Source: JBPCMN01 sp013695115 | GTDB lineage: Bacteria; Actinomycetota; Acidimicrobiia; IMCC26256; JACDBD01 | Reading direction: 5' to 3' | NCBI GenBank assembly: GCA_051002235.1 | Contig: JBPCMN010000021.1 | Span: 1-64,000, forward strand | DNA length: 64,000 bases | In this document: positions 50,220 through 57,811 of the stretch, in pieces | Numbering within the stretch: position 1 is the first letter of the stretch | Layout of the letters: every line of letters begins with the position of its first letter | Translations under genes and position numbers: made by a program | Notes under the pieces: model-generated | The model's database searches: none | What the model was told of the DNA's origin: nothing | The model's input: only the letters and a program-made list of their open reading frames with translations

Positions 50220-50651
50220 TTACGCCGTCGAGCCCACCTCGAGCGACTGCGTGTCGCCGGTGTGGATCTCGACCTTGCGGGGCTTCGCCTTCTCCGCCAC
50301 CGGAATCCTCAGGGTGAGGACCCCGTGGTCGTACTTGGCGTCCACGCGGTCGGCGTCGAGCGCCTCGCCCAGGAGCACCTGGCGGGAGAACGTTCCCGTC
50401 GTGCGCTCACGGGCCAGTACCTCGGCGCCCTCCTCGGGCCACCACTGGCGCTCGGCCTTGACGGTGAGCACGTTGCGCTCGACCGTCAGGTCGATGGAGT
50501 CGGGGTCAACGCCGGGCAGGTCGAAGTGGATCTCGACGTGGTCGTCCTTGCGGACGGCATCCATCGGCATCCACGGCGCCCGGGTGGCGTTCCCGAACAG
50601 GCCCTCGGTGTACCGGTCGATCTCCCGGAATGGGTCGTATCGCATCAGCAT
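50220..50651 (-). CDS. Small heat-shock protein (Hsp20/alpha-crystallin)
   Basis: 143 aa. Start MLMRYDPFREIDRYTEGLFG, alpha-crystallin domain DHVEIHFDLPGVDPDSIDLTVERNVLTVKAER, FSRQVLLGEALDADRVDAKYDHGVLTLRIP (with the conserved GVLTLxIP) and the tail KAKPRKVEI. ATP-independent chaperone forming oligomers in the cytosol. ATG 50651 with GGAGGTGG upstream. It has its own promoter, a hairpin in the leader and a terminator, so it is a single-gene unit, probably stress-induced. Confidence 0.94.
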   Translation of the reverse strand: MLMRYDPFREIDRYTEGLFGNATRAPWMPMDAVRKDDHVEIHFDLPGVDPDSIDLTVERNVLTVKAERQWWPEEGAEVLARERTTGTFSRQVLLGEALDADRVDAKYDHGVLTLRIPVAEKAKPRKVEIHTGDTQSLEVGSTA

Positions 50652-50669
50652 CGCTTACCACCTCCGTTT

Positions 50670-50688
50670 CGAGAGCTGGCTGCTCTCG
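50670..50688 (-). promoter_or_regulatory. Leader hairpin of hsp20
   Basis: CGAGAGC-TGGCT-GCTCTCG, 7 bp perfect, ending about 6 nt before the GGAGG ribosome site of hsp20; outer TTT/AAA pairs are possible with a bulge. The RBS itself is not in the stem, so a thermosensor role is only suggestive. Confidence 0.4.
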
Positions 50689-50726
50689 ACTCGAAAGAAC
50701 GAACGGGCTGTATCTCTTGTTCCCGA

Positions 50727-50755
50727 AGATAACAGGAAAGTTGAGTGCTTGTCTA
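50727..50755 (-). promoter_or_regulatory. Promoter of hsp20
   Basis: On the minus strand TAGACA (50750-50755) and TTATCT (50727-50732) are 17 bp apart, a good housekeeping match. The spacer contains ACTCAA, half of the HspR inverted repeat (CTTGAGT-N7-ACTCAAG); the second half is not conserved. The -35 overlaps the stop codon of the alpha/beta hydrolase gene. Confidence 0.6.
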
Positions 50756-51610
50756 GTAGGCCTTGAAGGCGCCGAGGACCTCGGGCCAGTGCCGAAGGAT
50801 TCCGTAGTGGCCGTCGTCGGGCCAGACGACCGGGACACAGCCGGGGAGGGTGGCGGCGAGGTGCTCGAAGTCGGGCTCGGCCCGGGTGTCCTGAGCGCCG
50901 TGCCAGACCCGGATGCCCGCGGGGAGCTCCGCCAGCGGGAAGCCCCAGGGAAGCCAGAGGGTCACCATGTCGTCGGCGAAGCCCTCGGCGCCCGGCCGGA
51001 GGGCCTCGGCCACGTCGGCGAGCAGCATCTCGCCGTAGTCGGGGTCGGCGATCAGGGCCCGGTCGGCGGGGGGCCCGCCTCGTAGGAAGGTGGCGGGCTC
51101 GGCGACCGCCGGCCCCATGTATCGGACGACGCCGCGGATGGCGCGGGCAGGGTCGCGCCGGGCCATCTCCGCCGCCGGCCGGACGTGGGTGGGCAGCCCG
51201 TCCCACGCGCCCGGGACCTCGTCGAGCGGCCCCGGCATGCTGGCCACCCCGACAGTGGCGAGCCGGTCGCCTAGGACGTGGGCGCAGGCGAGCGCGTGGG
51301 CGCCGCCCGCAGAGATGCCGACGAGCGCGAACCGGTCGAGCCCGAGGTGGTCGCCGAGCTGGTCGACATCGGCCGCGGTGTCGAGGAGCTCGCGACCCTC
51401 GCGTCGGTGGGAGCGCCCGAAGCCGGGCCGGTCGTACGTGATCAGCCGGACGCCGGAGGCGTGCGTCGCCTGCTGATCGGGATGGAAGTGCCGCGACCCG
51501 GGCGAGCCGTGGAGCAGGACGACGGGCGGGCCGCCGCCGGGGTTCCAGTCGTTGAACTCGAGATGTCGGCCGTCGCGCAGGCGGACCGATCCGTAGTGAA
51601 GTTCCGTCAC
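50753..51610 (-). CDS. Alpha/beta-hydrolase family protein
   Basis: 285 aa. VVLLHGSPGSRHFHPDQQATHASGVRLITYDRPGFGRS, nucleophile elbow LVGISAGGAHALA, acid in WHGAQDTRAEPD and His in PDDGHYGILRH complete a Ser-Asp-His triad. Esterase, lactonase or thioesterase on an unknown substrate. GTG 51610 overlaps the epimerase stop (GTGA), so it is in the ccr-epimerase operon; a thioesterase acting on CoA intermediates is an attractive guess only. Confidence 0.85.
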   Translation of the reverse strand: MTELHYGSVRLRDGRHLEFNDWNPGGGPPVVLLHGSPGSRHFHPDQQATHASGVRLITYDRPGFGRSHRREGRELLDTAADVDQLGDHLGLDRFALVGISAGGAHALACAHVLGDRLATVGVASMPGPLDEVPGAWDGLPTHVRPAAEMARRDPARAIRGVVRYMGPAVAEPATFLRGGPPADRALIADPDYGEMLLADVAEALRPGAEGFADDMVTLWLPWGFPLAELPAGIRVWHGAQDTRAEPDFEHLAATLPGCVPVVWPDDGHYGILRHWPEVLGAFKAY

Positions 51611-52017
51611 TCCTCGACGAGCTCGATGAGAGTGCCGAAGGCGGTCTTGGGGTGGACGAACGCCACCGTCGTGCCCCGACTCCCCGGCCGGGGCTCCTCG
51701 TCGATCACCTTGTGGCCCGCCGCCTTCACCCGAGCGAGGGCATCGGCGCAGCTCTTCACCCGGTAGGCCACGTGATGGATACCCTCGCCCCGCTTCTCGA
51801 TGTACTTGGCGACGGGCGAGTCGTCCCGCACCGGCGTCAGGAGCTGCACGTACGAGTCGGCCACCTTCAGCAGCGCCTCCTCGACCCCGTCGGACTCCAC
51901 CACCTCGCGGTGGTCGACGTCGACGCCGTAGGTGTCGCGGTAGTACGCGACGGCGGCCTCGAGGTCGCGCACCGCGATGGCGACGTGGTCGATCTCGGTG
52001 AGCACGGAGTCGGTCAT
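51607..52017 (-). CDS. Methylmalonyl/ethylmalonyl-CoA epimerase
   Basis: 136 aa of the VOC superfamily: TEIDHVAIAVRDLEAAVAYYRDTYGVDVDHREVVESDGVEEALLKV, YIEKRGEGIHHVAYRV and AFVHPKTAFGTLIELVE. The metal ligands His (DHVAIAV), Gln/Glu (SYVQLLTP), His (GIHHVAY) and Glu (LIELVE) match this epimerase. It interconverts (2S)- and (2R)-ethylmalonyl-CoA or methylmalonyl-CoA. It follows ccr by 12 bp, consistent with acting on the Ccr product. Confidence 0.9.
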   Translation of the reverse strand: MTDSVLTEIDHVAIAVRDLEAAVAYYRDTYGVDVDHREVVESDGVEEALLKVADSYVQLLTPVRDDSPVAKYIEKRGEGIHHVAYRVKSCADALARVKAAGHKVIDEEPRPGSRGTTVAFVHPKTAFGTLIELVEE

Positions 52018-52029
52018 CCTGCGTGCCTC

Positions 52030-53376
52030 TTACCCAGCATGACGTCGGAACAGCGTGATCTGGTCGAGGTGCCGATCCCGCAACTCGGGATCGGTGACGC
52101 CCAGCCCCTCCTCGGGCGCGAGCGCGAGCACGCCGACCTTGCCCTCGACCAGGTTGGCGTGGACCTGGGCCGCGGCCTCCCCCGTGTGGTCGAGCGTGTA
52201 CACGCGCGACAGCGTCGGGTGGATCCTCGCCTCGCCCACGAGCCGGTTGGCCTCCCACGCCTCGCGGTAATTGGCGAAGTGGCAACCCTTGAGCGTCTTC
52301 AACATCATCCAGAGATAGCGGTTGTCGTACTCGATCGTGAAGCCCGACGTCGCCGCGCAGGTGATGATCATCCCGCCCCGCTTGCACACGAACACCGACG
52401 CGCCCATCGTCGAGCGCCCGGGGTGCTCGAAGACGATGTCGGGGTCGGCCCCCGCGAGCTCCCGGATCTTCTTACCGAACCGCCGCCACTCGGCCGGGTC
52501 CTGGGTGTGCTCGTCGCTCCAGAACTTGTAGCCCTCGGCCTTGCGGTCGATGACGTGCTCGACGCCCATCTCGTGGAGGACCGCCGCCCGTTCGGGTGAC
52601 GACACCACCCCGACCGGGGTCCCGCCGCCGTTGAGCACGTACTGGCAGGCGTAAGCGCCGATCCCCCCACTGGCGCCCCAGACCAGGACCGTCTGGCCCT
52701 GGGTCATCTGAGAGCCGTTGGGGCTCACGATCATGCGGTACGAGGTGCTGTTGCACAGGGCGTTGCAGGCCGACTCCTCCCAGGTGAGGTGGGCGGGCTT
52801 GGGCATGAGCTGGTTGGCCTTCACGAGCCCGATCTCGGCCAGGCCGCCGAAATTGGACTCGAAGCCCCAGATGCGCTGGTTGACCGCGAGCATCGAGTCG
52901 TCGTGCGCCGACGGGTCCTGGTCGTCGACGTAGTTGCAATGCACGGTCACCTTGTCACCGGGCTTCCAGTTGCGCACCGCGGATCCGACGCGCAGGACGA
53001 CTCCGGCGGCGTCGCTGCCCATCACGTGGTACGGGAGGTCGTGGCGCTTGGCCCAGACGCTCTCCTTACCGAGGCGCTGGAGGAACCCGAACGTCGGGAG
53101 GGGCTCGAAGATCGAGGTCCACACCGTGTTGAAGTTGATCGCCGACGCCATCACCGCGACATAGGCCTCGTCGGGGGCGAGCTCGGGAAGCGAAACCTCC
53201 TCCACATGGGTGGACTTGCGCGGGTCCTTCTCCTCCGACGGGAGGCCGGCGAACATCTCCTGCTCGTCGGCGCGCACGAGCGCGGCCCGGAAGGCCTCCG
53301 GGAGCGGCAGTGCCGCGATCTCGTCGCCGGGAGCGTCCTCGAGGATCGCGGCGCGGATGGCGTCGATGGCGGTCAT
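52030..53376 (-). CDS. ccr: Crotonyl-CoA carboxylase/reductase
   Basis: 448 aa medium-chain dehydrogenase of Ccr length and layout. Diagnostic stretches: AVMASAINFNTVWTSIFEPLPTFGFLQRLG, LPYHVMGSDAAGVVLRVGSAV, VHCNYVDDQDPSAHDDSMLAVNQRIWGFESNFGGLAEIGLVKANQLMPKP, VWGASGGIGAYACQYV and IVFEHPGRSTMGASVFVCKRGG. Reductively carboxylates crotonyl-CoA to (2S)-ethylmalonyl-CoA with NADPH and CO2, the key step of the ethylmalonyl-CoA pathway. The start is ATG 53376 or the in-frame GTG two codons earlier. Divergent from thiolase with a dyad between; followed by epimerase and hydrolase. Confidence 0.94.
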   Translation of the reverse strand: MTAIDAIRAAILEDAPGDEIAALPLPEAFRAALVRADEQEMFAGLPSEEKDPRKSTHVEEVSLPELAPDEAYVAVMASAINFNTVWTSIFEPLPTFGFLQRLGKESVWAKRHDLPYHVMGSDAAGVVLRVGSAVRNWKPGDKVTVHCNYVDDQDPSAHDDSMLAVNQRIWGFESNFGGLAEIGLVKANQLMPKPAHLTWEESACNALCNSTSYRMIVSPNGSQMTQGQTVLVWGASGGIGAYACQYVLNGGGTPVGVVSSPERAAVLHEMGVEHVIDRKAEGYKFWSDEHTQDPAEWRRFGKKIRELAGADPDIVFEHPGRSTMGASVFVCKRGGMIITCAATSGFTIEYDNRYLWMMLKTLKGCHFANYREAWEANRLVGEARIHPTLSRVYTLDHTGEAAAQVHANLVEGKVGVLALAPEEGLGVTDPELRDRHLDQITLFRRHAG

Positions 53377-53424
53377 GTCCACGAAGGTAGTGGACGGCTC
53401 GACTGGTCTGTCCGGTCGAGCTTC

Positions 53425-53444
53425 GGGCTACCCTCTGGTAACCC
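53425..53444. promoter_or_regulatory. 20-bp near-perfect dyad between ccr and thiolase
   Basis: GGGCTACC-CTCT-GGTAACCC: 8-bp arms with one mismatch, in the 101-bp divergent spacer. Contains the CTACC-N4-GGTAAC motif also present upstream of the 3-hydroxybutyryl-CoA dehydrogenase operon. Well placed to regulate both ccr and thiolase. Confidence 0.6.
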
Positions 53445-53477
53445 GCTGTTCGGTTCCGTTCTGCACGGAGGCGCACC

Positions 53478-54662
53478 ATGCCCGGTTCGGTCATCCTCTC
53501 GTCCGCCCGCACGCCCATCGGCAAGCTCTCTGGCGCGCTGGGGTCGTTCAGCGCTATGGAGCTCGGCGGCTTCGCGATCAAGTCCGCGCTCGAGCGCGCC
53601 GGTGTAGACGCCGAGCAGGTCGACTACGTCGCCATGGGGCAGGTGCTCCAAGCGGGCCAGGGTCAGATCACCGCGCGCCAGGCGGCGGAGAAGGCGGGCG
53701 TGCCGATGACCGTGCCCGCGATCACGGTGAACAAGGTGTGCCTGTCGGGCATGAACGCGATCTACCTCGCCGACCAGATGATCCAGGCGGGTGACGCCGA
53801 GGTGGTCGTGGCCGGCGGCATGGAGTCGATGACAAACGCGCCCTACCTCCTGCCGGGGGCGCGCGCCGGCTACCGCATGGGCAACGACAAGCTCGTCGAC
53901 TCGATGATCAACGACGGCCTGTGGTGCGCCTTCGACGCCGTCCACATGGGCGCCGGCACTGAGCAGTACGTCGGCCAGTTCGGCGGGATCACCCGGCAGG
54001 CTCAGGACGAGGTAGCGGCCCAGAGCCACGAGCGGGCGGCCAACGCCATCAAGGAGGGCCGCAACGCCTCTGAGATCACGCCGGTCGAGGTCCCCCAGCG
54101 CAAGGGCGACCCGATCGTGGTCGACACCGACGAAGGCGTCCGCCCCGGCACCACCGCCGATTCGCTGGGCGCCCTCAAGCCCGCGTTCGCCAAGGACGGC
54201 TCGATCACCGCCGGTAACGCCTCCCAGATCTCCGACGGGGCCGCCGCCGTGATCGTGACCAGCCGGGAGAAGGCCGAGGAGCTGGGAGCGACCCCGATCG
54301 CCGAGCTGGTCGGCTTCGGGATGGTGGCCGGCCCCGACCCGTCGCTGCTCACCCAGCCGTCCCGGGCGATCAAGCGGGCGCTCGAGGCCGTCGACGGGAG
54401 CGTCGGCGACATCGACCTGTTCGAGCTCAACGAGGCGTTCGCCGCCGTCGGGCTGGCATCGATGAAGGACCTGGGCATCACCGACGAGATCACCAACGTG
54501 AACGGCGGCGCGATCGCGCTCGGCCACCCCATCGGGATGTCGGGGACGCGCGTGGTTGCGACCATCGTGAACGAGCTGCGTCGCCGGGGTGGTGGCCTCG
54601 GCGCGGCCGCGCTGTGCGGCGGCGGCGGCCAGGGCGACGCCACCCTCGTCAAGACGCTCTAG
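53478..54662 (+). CDS. Acetyl-CoA C-acetyltransferase (thiolase)
   Basis: 394 aa. Nucleophile Cys88 in VNKVCLSGMNAIYLA, MESMTNAPYLLPGARAGYRMG, the C-terminal GGAIALGHPIGMSGTR with catalytic His and ALCGGGGQGDA with the second Cys. Condenses two acetyl-CoA to acetoacetyl-CoA, entry to PHB or the ethylmalonyl-CoA pathway. ATG 53478 follows GGAGGCGCACC. Divergent from ccr. Confidence 0.94.
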   Translation: MPGSVILSSARTPIGKLSGALGSFSAMELGGFAIKSALERAGVDAEQVDYVAMGQVLQAGQGQITARQAAEKAGVPMTVPAITVNKVCLSGMNAIYLADQMIQAGDAEVVVAGGMESMTNAPYLLPGARAGYRMGNDKLVDSMINDGLWCAFDAVHMGAGTEQYVGQFGGITRQAQDEVAAQSHERAANAIKEGRNASEITPVEVPQRKGDPIVVDTDEGVRPGTTADSLGALKPAFAKDGSITAGNASQISDGAAAVIVTSREKAEELGATPIAELVGFGMVAGPDPSLLTQPSRAIKRALEAVDGSVGDIDLFELNEAFAAVGLASMKDLGITDEITNVNGGAIALGHPIGMSGTRVVATIVNELRRRGGGLGAAALCGGGGQGDATLVKTL

Positions 54663-54672
54663 CGCTTCGGCG

Positions 54673-55683
54673 GTGCCGAAGGTGACCGGGATCAACATCA
54701 CGGTGTCACGCGGCACCCCGCTGGCGTGGCCGGTGGCGTTGCTGTTCACGATCGTCGGCCTCGGCATGATGGTGTTCGGCTGGCCGGTCGTGATCCCGAT
54801 GGGTGACGGCGGCGTCGGCGACACCATCGCCGACATCATCATGTTGGGCGTCGCGCTGGCGATCACTGTGCCCGCGTGGGTGATCTTTCTCCTGGTCGTG
54901 ATCCGCGGCTTCCAGAAGCGGCGCCGGGTCGTCGTCGACGTGCCTGGCGAGCTGGCCGAGCCGCCGAGCGACCACGACCCCGCGGTCGTGGCGGTGCTCC
55001 ACGGTGAGGGAAAGCCCGGTCGCACCGCCGTCGCCGGCACGGTGCTCGACCTCGCCCACCGGAACCAGCTCGAGGTCGAGGAGTACGGGGACCGGCTCGT
55101 GGTTCGCGTCCGAGAGCATGCCGAGGGCGCGACCGAGGGCGAGAAGCTCGTGATCGGCGGCCTGCGCGAGAACGCCGAACCGAGCGGCGACGTCGTCGGA
55201 CCTCCGGTGTTCCAGGACAAGGCGCGCTGGTGGCGCGCCTTCCGCCGCGACGCTCGCCAGCGCGCCACTGTGGCCGGGCTCGCCCAGCCCGTGATCCCCT
55301 ACATCGGGTTGACGCTCGTGCTGATCTTCACCGCGGTCGGGCTGTCACTCATGCTCTTCGACCACATTCTCGTGTTCATCGGCCTCATCCTCTTCGCCAA
55401 CGGCTTTCCCCACCTGATGGGCCTGGCGTCGGGGTACCGGCTCACGCTCGCAGGCAACGAGCTACGGGCCCGCTGGGAGGCGTTCGCCCGCTACCTCGAG
55501 GCCCAGGGCAGTGTGCGCGCCGTCGGGCCCGCCGCGGTCGCGATCTGGGGGCCGAACCTCGCCTACGGCGTCGTGCTCGGGCAGGCGCCGCGGGCGGCGC
55601 GGCCGTTGATGCCCGGCGTTTCCGAAGAGGACGAGCGCGTCGCCGAAGAAGTGGTCTCCCAAACCTGGACGTCCGAGGGCTGA
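54673..55683 (+). CDS. DUF2207-like membrane protein
   Basis: 336 aa. Two N-terminal helices (about 14-32, 45-72), a soluble segment (GELAEPPSDHDPAVVAVLHGEGKPGRTAVAGTVLDLAHRNQLEVEEYGDRLVVRV, a winged-helix-like part typical of DUF2207 tails), two central helices (IGLTLVLIFTAVGLSLMLF, ILVFIGLILFANG) and the C-terminal block RWEAFARYLEAQGSVRAVGPAAVAIWGPNLAYGVVLG. Function unknown. Start is GTG 54673, 11 bp after thiolase. Its last block is repeated in the truncated gene at 55832. Confidence 0.72.
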   Translation: MPKVTGINITVSRGTPLAWPVALLFTIVGLGMMVFGWPVVIPMGDGGVGDTIADIIMLGVALAITVPAWVIFLLVVIRGFQKRRRVVVDVPGELAEPPSDHDPAVVAVLHGEGKPGRTAVAGTVLDLAHRNQLEVEEYGDRLVVRVREHAEGATEGEKLVIGGLRENAEPSGDVVGPPVFQDKARWWRAFRRDARQRATVAGLAQPVIPYIGLTLVLIFTAVGLSLMLFDHILVFIGLILFANGFPHLMGLASGYRLTLAGNELRARWEAFARYLEAQGSVRAVGPAAVAIWGPNLAYGVVLGQAPRAARPLMPGVSEEDERVAEEVVSQTWTSEG

Positions 55684-55690
55684 TCGGCGG

Positions 55691-55825
55691 TCAGTCGAGG
55701 TGGGTGGGGACGGACGTCACGACCATGTTGCGCCGGAAGAGGAGCCGCGCCTTGAGCCACAGGGCGCTCTGGTTGTGCAGCAGTTGCTCCCACCACCGGT
55801 GGACGACGACCTCGGGTACAAGCGC
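55691..55825 (-). pseudogene. C-terminal remnant of an APC-family amino-acid permease
   Basis: The minus strand reads ALVPEVVVHRWWEQLLHNQ then SALWLKARLLFRRNMVVTSV and PTHLD-stop. RWWEQLLHNQxALxLKARLLFR..VVTSVP.HL is the usual tail of large actinobacterial APC permeases. Nothing of the transmembrane part remains; upstream the frame is only antisense to the DUF2207-like fragment. So this is the stump of a deleted gene. Confidence 0.7.
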
Positions 55826-55831
55826 GACGCG

Positions 55832-56194
55832 ATGCAGGCCGCGGCCGGACCCGGCTACGTGACGCGCGTCCTGCGCCTCATCGACACCAGCGGTGCCGTC
55901 ACGACGACCGCGGTCGGGTTCTGCATCTACTTCTTCACTCGGCCCCGGATGTTCTGGGTCGCGATCCCGATCGCGATGGTGCTGTCGCTCGCCGCGTCGC
56001 TCACGGCCGGGTGGGGGCTCACGGAGAAAGGCCGGCGGCACCGGGCGCTGTGGCGCTCGTTCGGCCGCTGCATCCACGACCACGGCGAGCTGAAGGACGT
56101 CGGCCCCGCGGGCATCACGGTCTGGGGGCCGTACATCACCTACGGCGTCGTCCTCGGCGAGGCCGACGACACCGCGCGCATCCTCACTCCGTGA
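55832..56194 (+). pseudogene. Truncated DUF2207-like paralogue
   Basis: 120 codons from ATG 55832: PGYVTRVLRLIDTSGAVTTTA, two helices (VGFCIYFFTRPRMFWVAIPIAMVLSLAASLTAGW) and LWRSFGRCIHDHGELKDVGPAGITVWGPYITYGVVLGEA, which parallels the end of the preceding gene (AVGPAAVAIWGPNLAYGVVLGQA). The N-terminal two thirds are missing; the break adjoins the permease stump. No clear RBS. It may still be expressed as a small membrane protein, hence moderate confidence. Confidence 0.6.
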
Positions 56195-56216
56195 GCGCCT
56201 GAGTACTGTCGCGGCG

Positions 56217-57191
56217 ATGTCCGTCGACGCGTCCCAGCTGCGGCCGTTGCGCATCGGCGAGATCCTCGACGCCGGGATCAAGATCACCACCAACCGGTTC
56301 GTCGCGCTGGCCAAGCTGGTCGCGGTCGTCACGATCCCCATCCAGGTGCTGAGCGCGTTCGTGAGCCTGTCGACGCTCGACGAAGACGCGATCAGCACGA
56401 CGACTTTGACGACGACCGAGATCAACAGCGAGTTCTGGACCCAGCTCGCCGGCAACTTCGTCGTCAGCATCCTCGGGTTGCTCGCCACGCTCGTCGCCCT
56501 GGCCGCGTGCACGCGCATCGTGGCCGGCGCCTACTTCGGCGAGGAGGTCGACTGGGTCGCGTCCCTGCGCTACGCCGGCCGCCGTCTGCACTCCCTGTTG
56601 TGGGTCGGGTTCCTGTACGGGCTGATGGTCGGGCTCGGCACGCTCGGCTGCTTCATCCCGGGCGTCTGGCTCGCGGTGGCGTACTCGCTCGCGGTCCCCG
56701 CCCTGCTGATCGAAGACGCCCGGGGATGGCAGGCGCTCACGCGGTCGTTCCGGCTCGTCCGGGGGAGGTGGTGGCCGACGTTCGGCGTGCTGCTGCTCGG
56801 TTACCTGTTGATCACCATCGTGCAGTCCGTGCTGACGCTTCCGGTCGTCGGGTTGATCCTCGCCGGCGGCGACGACCCCAACGTGTTCGTGTTCATCGTC
56901 GGTTCGACGATCACCGGAACGATCAGCACGATCCTGACCACTCCGTTCCTGGTGGCGGTGCTGGTCGTCATCTACGTCGACCTCCGGGTGCGCAAGGAGG
57001 GACTCGACCTGCAGCTGATGGCGCAGCGGGTGGGAGCGCCGACGCCCGCGCCGGGCGACGTCCCGCAGTGGGTCGCTGGCCGGGACAAGATCCCGGGCGC
57101 CGCGCCCCCACCCGGGTGGTCGCCACCACCTCCGCCGCCAGCTCCTCCCGCGGCCCCGTCATCGGGTCCGCCATCGGCACCCTTCTCGTGA
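56217..57191 (+). CDS. Glycerophosphoryl-diester-phosphodiesterase membrane-domain protein
   Basis: 324 aa with about six helices. LRPLRIGEILDAGIKITTNRFVALAKLVAVV at the N-terminus, IPGVWLAVAYSLAVPALLIEDARGWQALTRSFRLVRGRWWPTFGVLLLGYLL in the middle and YVDLRVRKEGLDLQLMAQRVG near the end are the features of the GPDP membrane-domain family; there is no phosphodiesterase domain. A Pro-rich cytosolic tail of about 45 residues follows. It heads an operon of DUF4129, DUF4350 and MoxR genes, joined by a 4-bp overlap. ATG 56217. Confidence 0.82.
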   Translation: MSVDASQLRPLRIGEILDAGIKITTNRFVALAKLVAVVTIPIQVLSAFVSLSTLDEDAISTTTLTTTEINSEFWTQLAGNFVVSILGLLATLVALAACTRIVAGAYFGEEVDWVASLRYAGRRLHSLLWVGFLYGLMVGLGTLGCFIPGVWLAVAYSLAVPALLIEDARGWQALTRSFRLVRGRWWPTFGVLLLGYLLITIVQSVLTLPVVGLILAGGDDPNVFVFIVGSTITGTISTILTTPFLVAVLVVIYVDLRVRKEGLDLQLMAQRVGAPTPAPGDVPQWVAGRDKIPGAAPPPGWSPPPPPPAPPAAPSSGPPSAPFS

Positions 57192-57811
57192 CCCGGACGC
57201 TCGTCGCCCTCGCCGGAGGCGGCGCGGATCCCGACAACGCGCGCCGCCAGGCGCGCGACATCCTCGACCAGCGCCGCTACAAGCCCGCGGACGTGCCCCG
57301 GCCGTTCGAGGGCGTACTCGAGTGGCTCGGCGACCGGCTCCGTCCCATCGGCGAGTTCTTCGACACGCTGTTGTCGTCGGTTCCCGGACGCCTCGTGCTC
57401 TTCGCCGGCTTGGTAGCTCTCTTCGCCGTGGTCGCGACGGCGGTCGCGCGCCGACGCGGTCGTGGCGGCGTGGCCGTGAGACGCCGGTCCCGCCGCGATG
57501 CCACCGAAGCGAGCCTCGATCCCGCCCGACTCGAGCGCGAGGCCGACGAGGCCGAGCGGCGCGGCGATCTCGACCGGGCGTTGCGCCTCCGCTTCCGGGC
57601 CGGACTGCTGCGCCTCGACGACGTTGGCGCGATCCGGTTCCGGCCCTCGCTGACGTCGGGTCAGGTTGCGCGGCGGTTGCGCCAGCCCGCGTTCGACGAC
57701 CTCGCGATCAAGTTCGACGGAGTCGCGTACGGCGGACGGCGGGCGTCGCCCGACGACGTCCGGCTCGCGCGGGAATGGTGGCCGCGAGTGCTGGAGGAGG
57801 CCCGACCGTGA
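57188..57811 (+). CDS. DUF4129 domain membrane protein
   Basis: 207 aa. ARRQARDILDQRRYKPADVPRPFEGVLEWLGDRL, one helix (VLFAGLVALFAVVATAVA), then the DUF4129 core LEREADEAERRGDLDRALRLRFRAGLLRLDDVGAIRFRPSLTSGQVARRL and the end DDVRLAREWWPRVLEEAR. Typical companion of MoxR/DUF58 clusters; function unknown. GTG 57188 overlaps the previous stop (GTGA), and its own stop overlaps the next start the same way. Confidence 0.85.
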   Translation: MTRTLVALAGGGADPDNARRQARDILDQRRYKPADVPRPFEGVLEWLGDRLRPIGEFFDTLLSSVPGRLVLFAGLVALFAVVATAVARRRGRGGVAVRRRSRRDATEASLDPARLEREADEAERRGDLDRALRLRFRAGLLRLDDVGAIRFRPSLTSGQVARRLRQPAFDDLAIKFDGVAYGGRRASPDDVRLAREWWPRVLEEARP

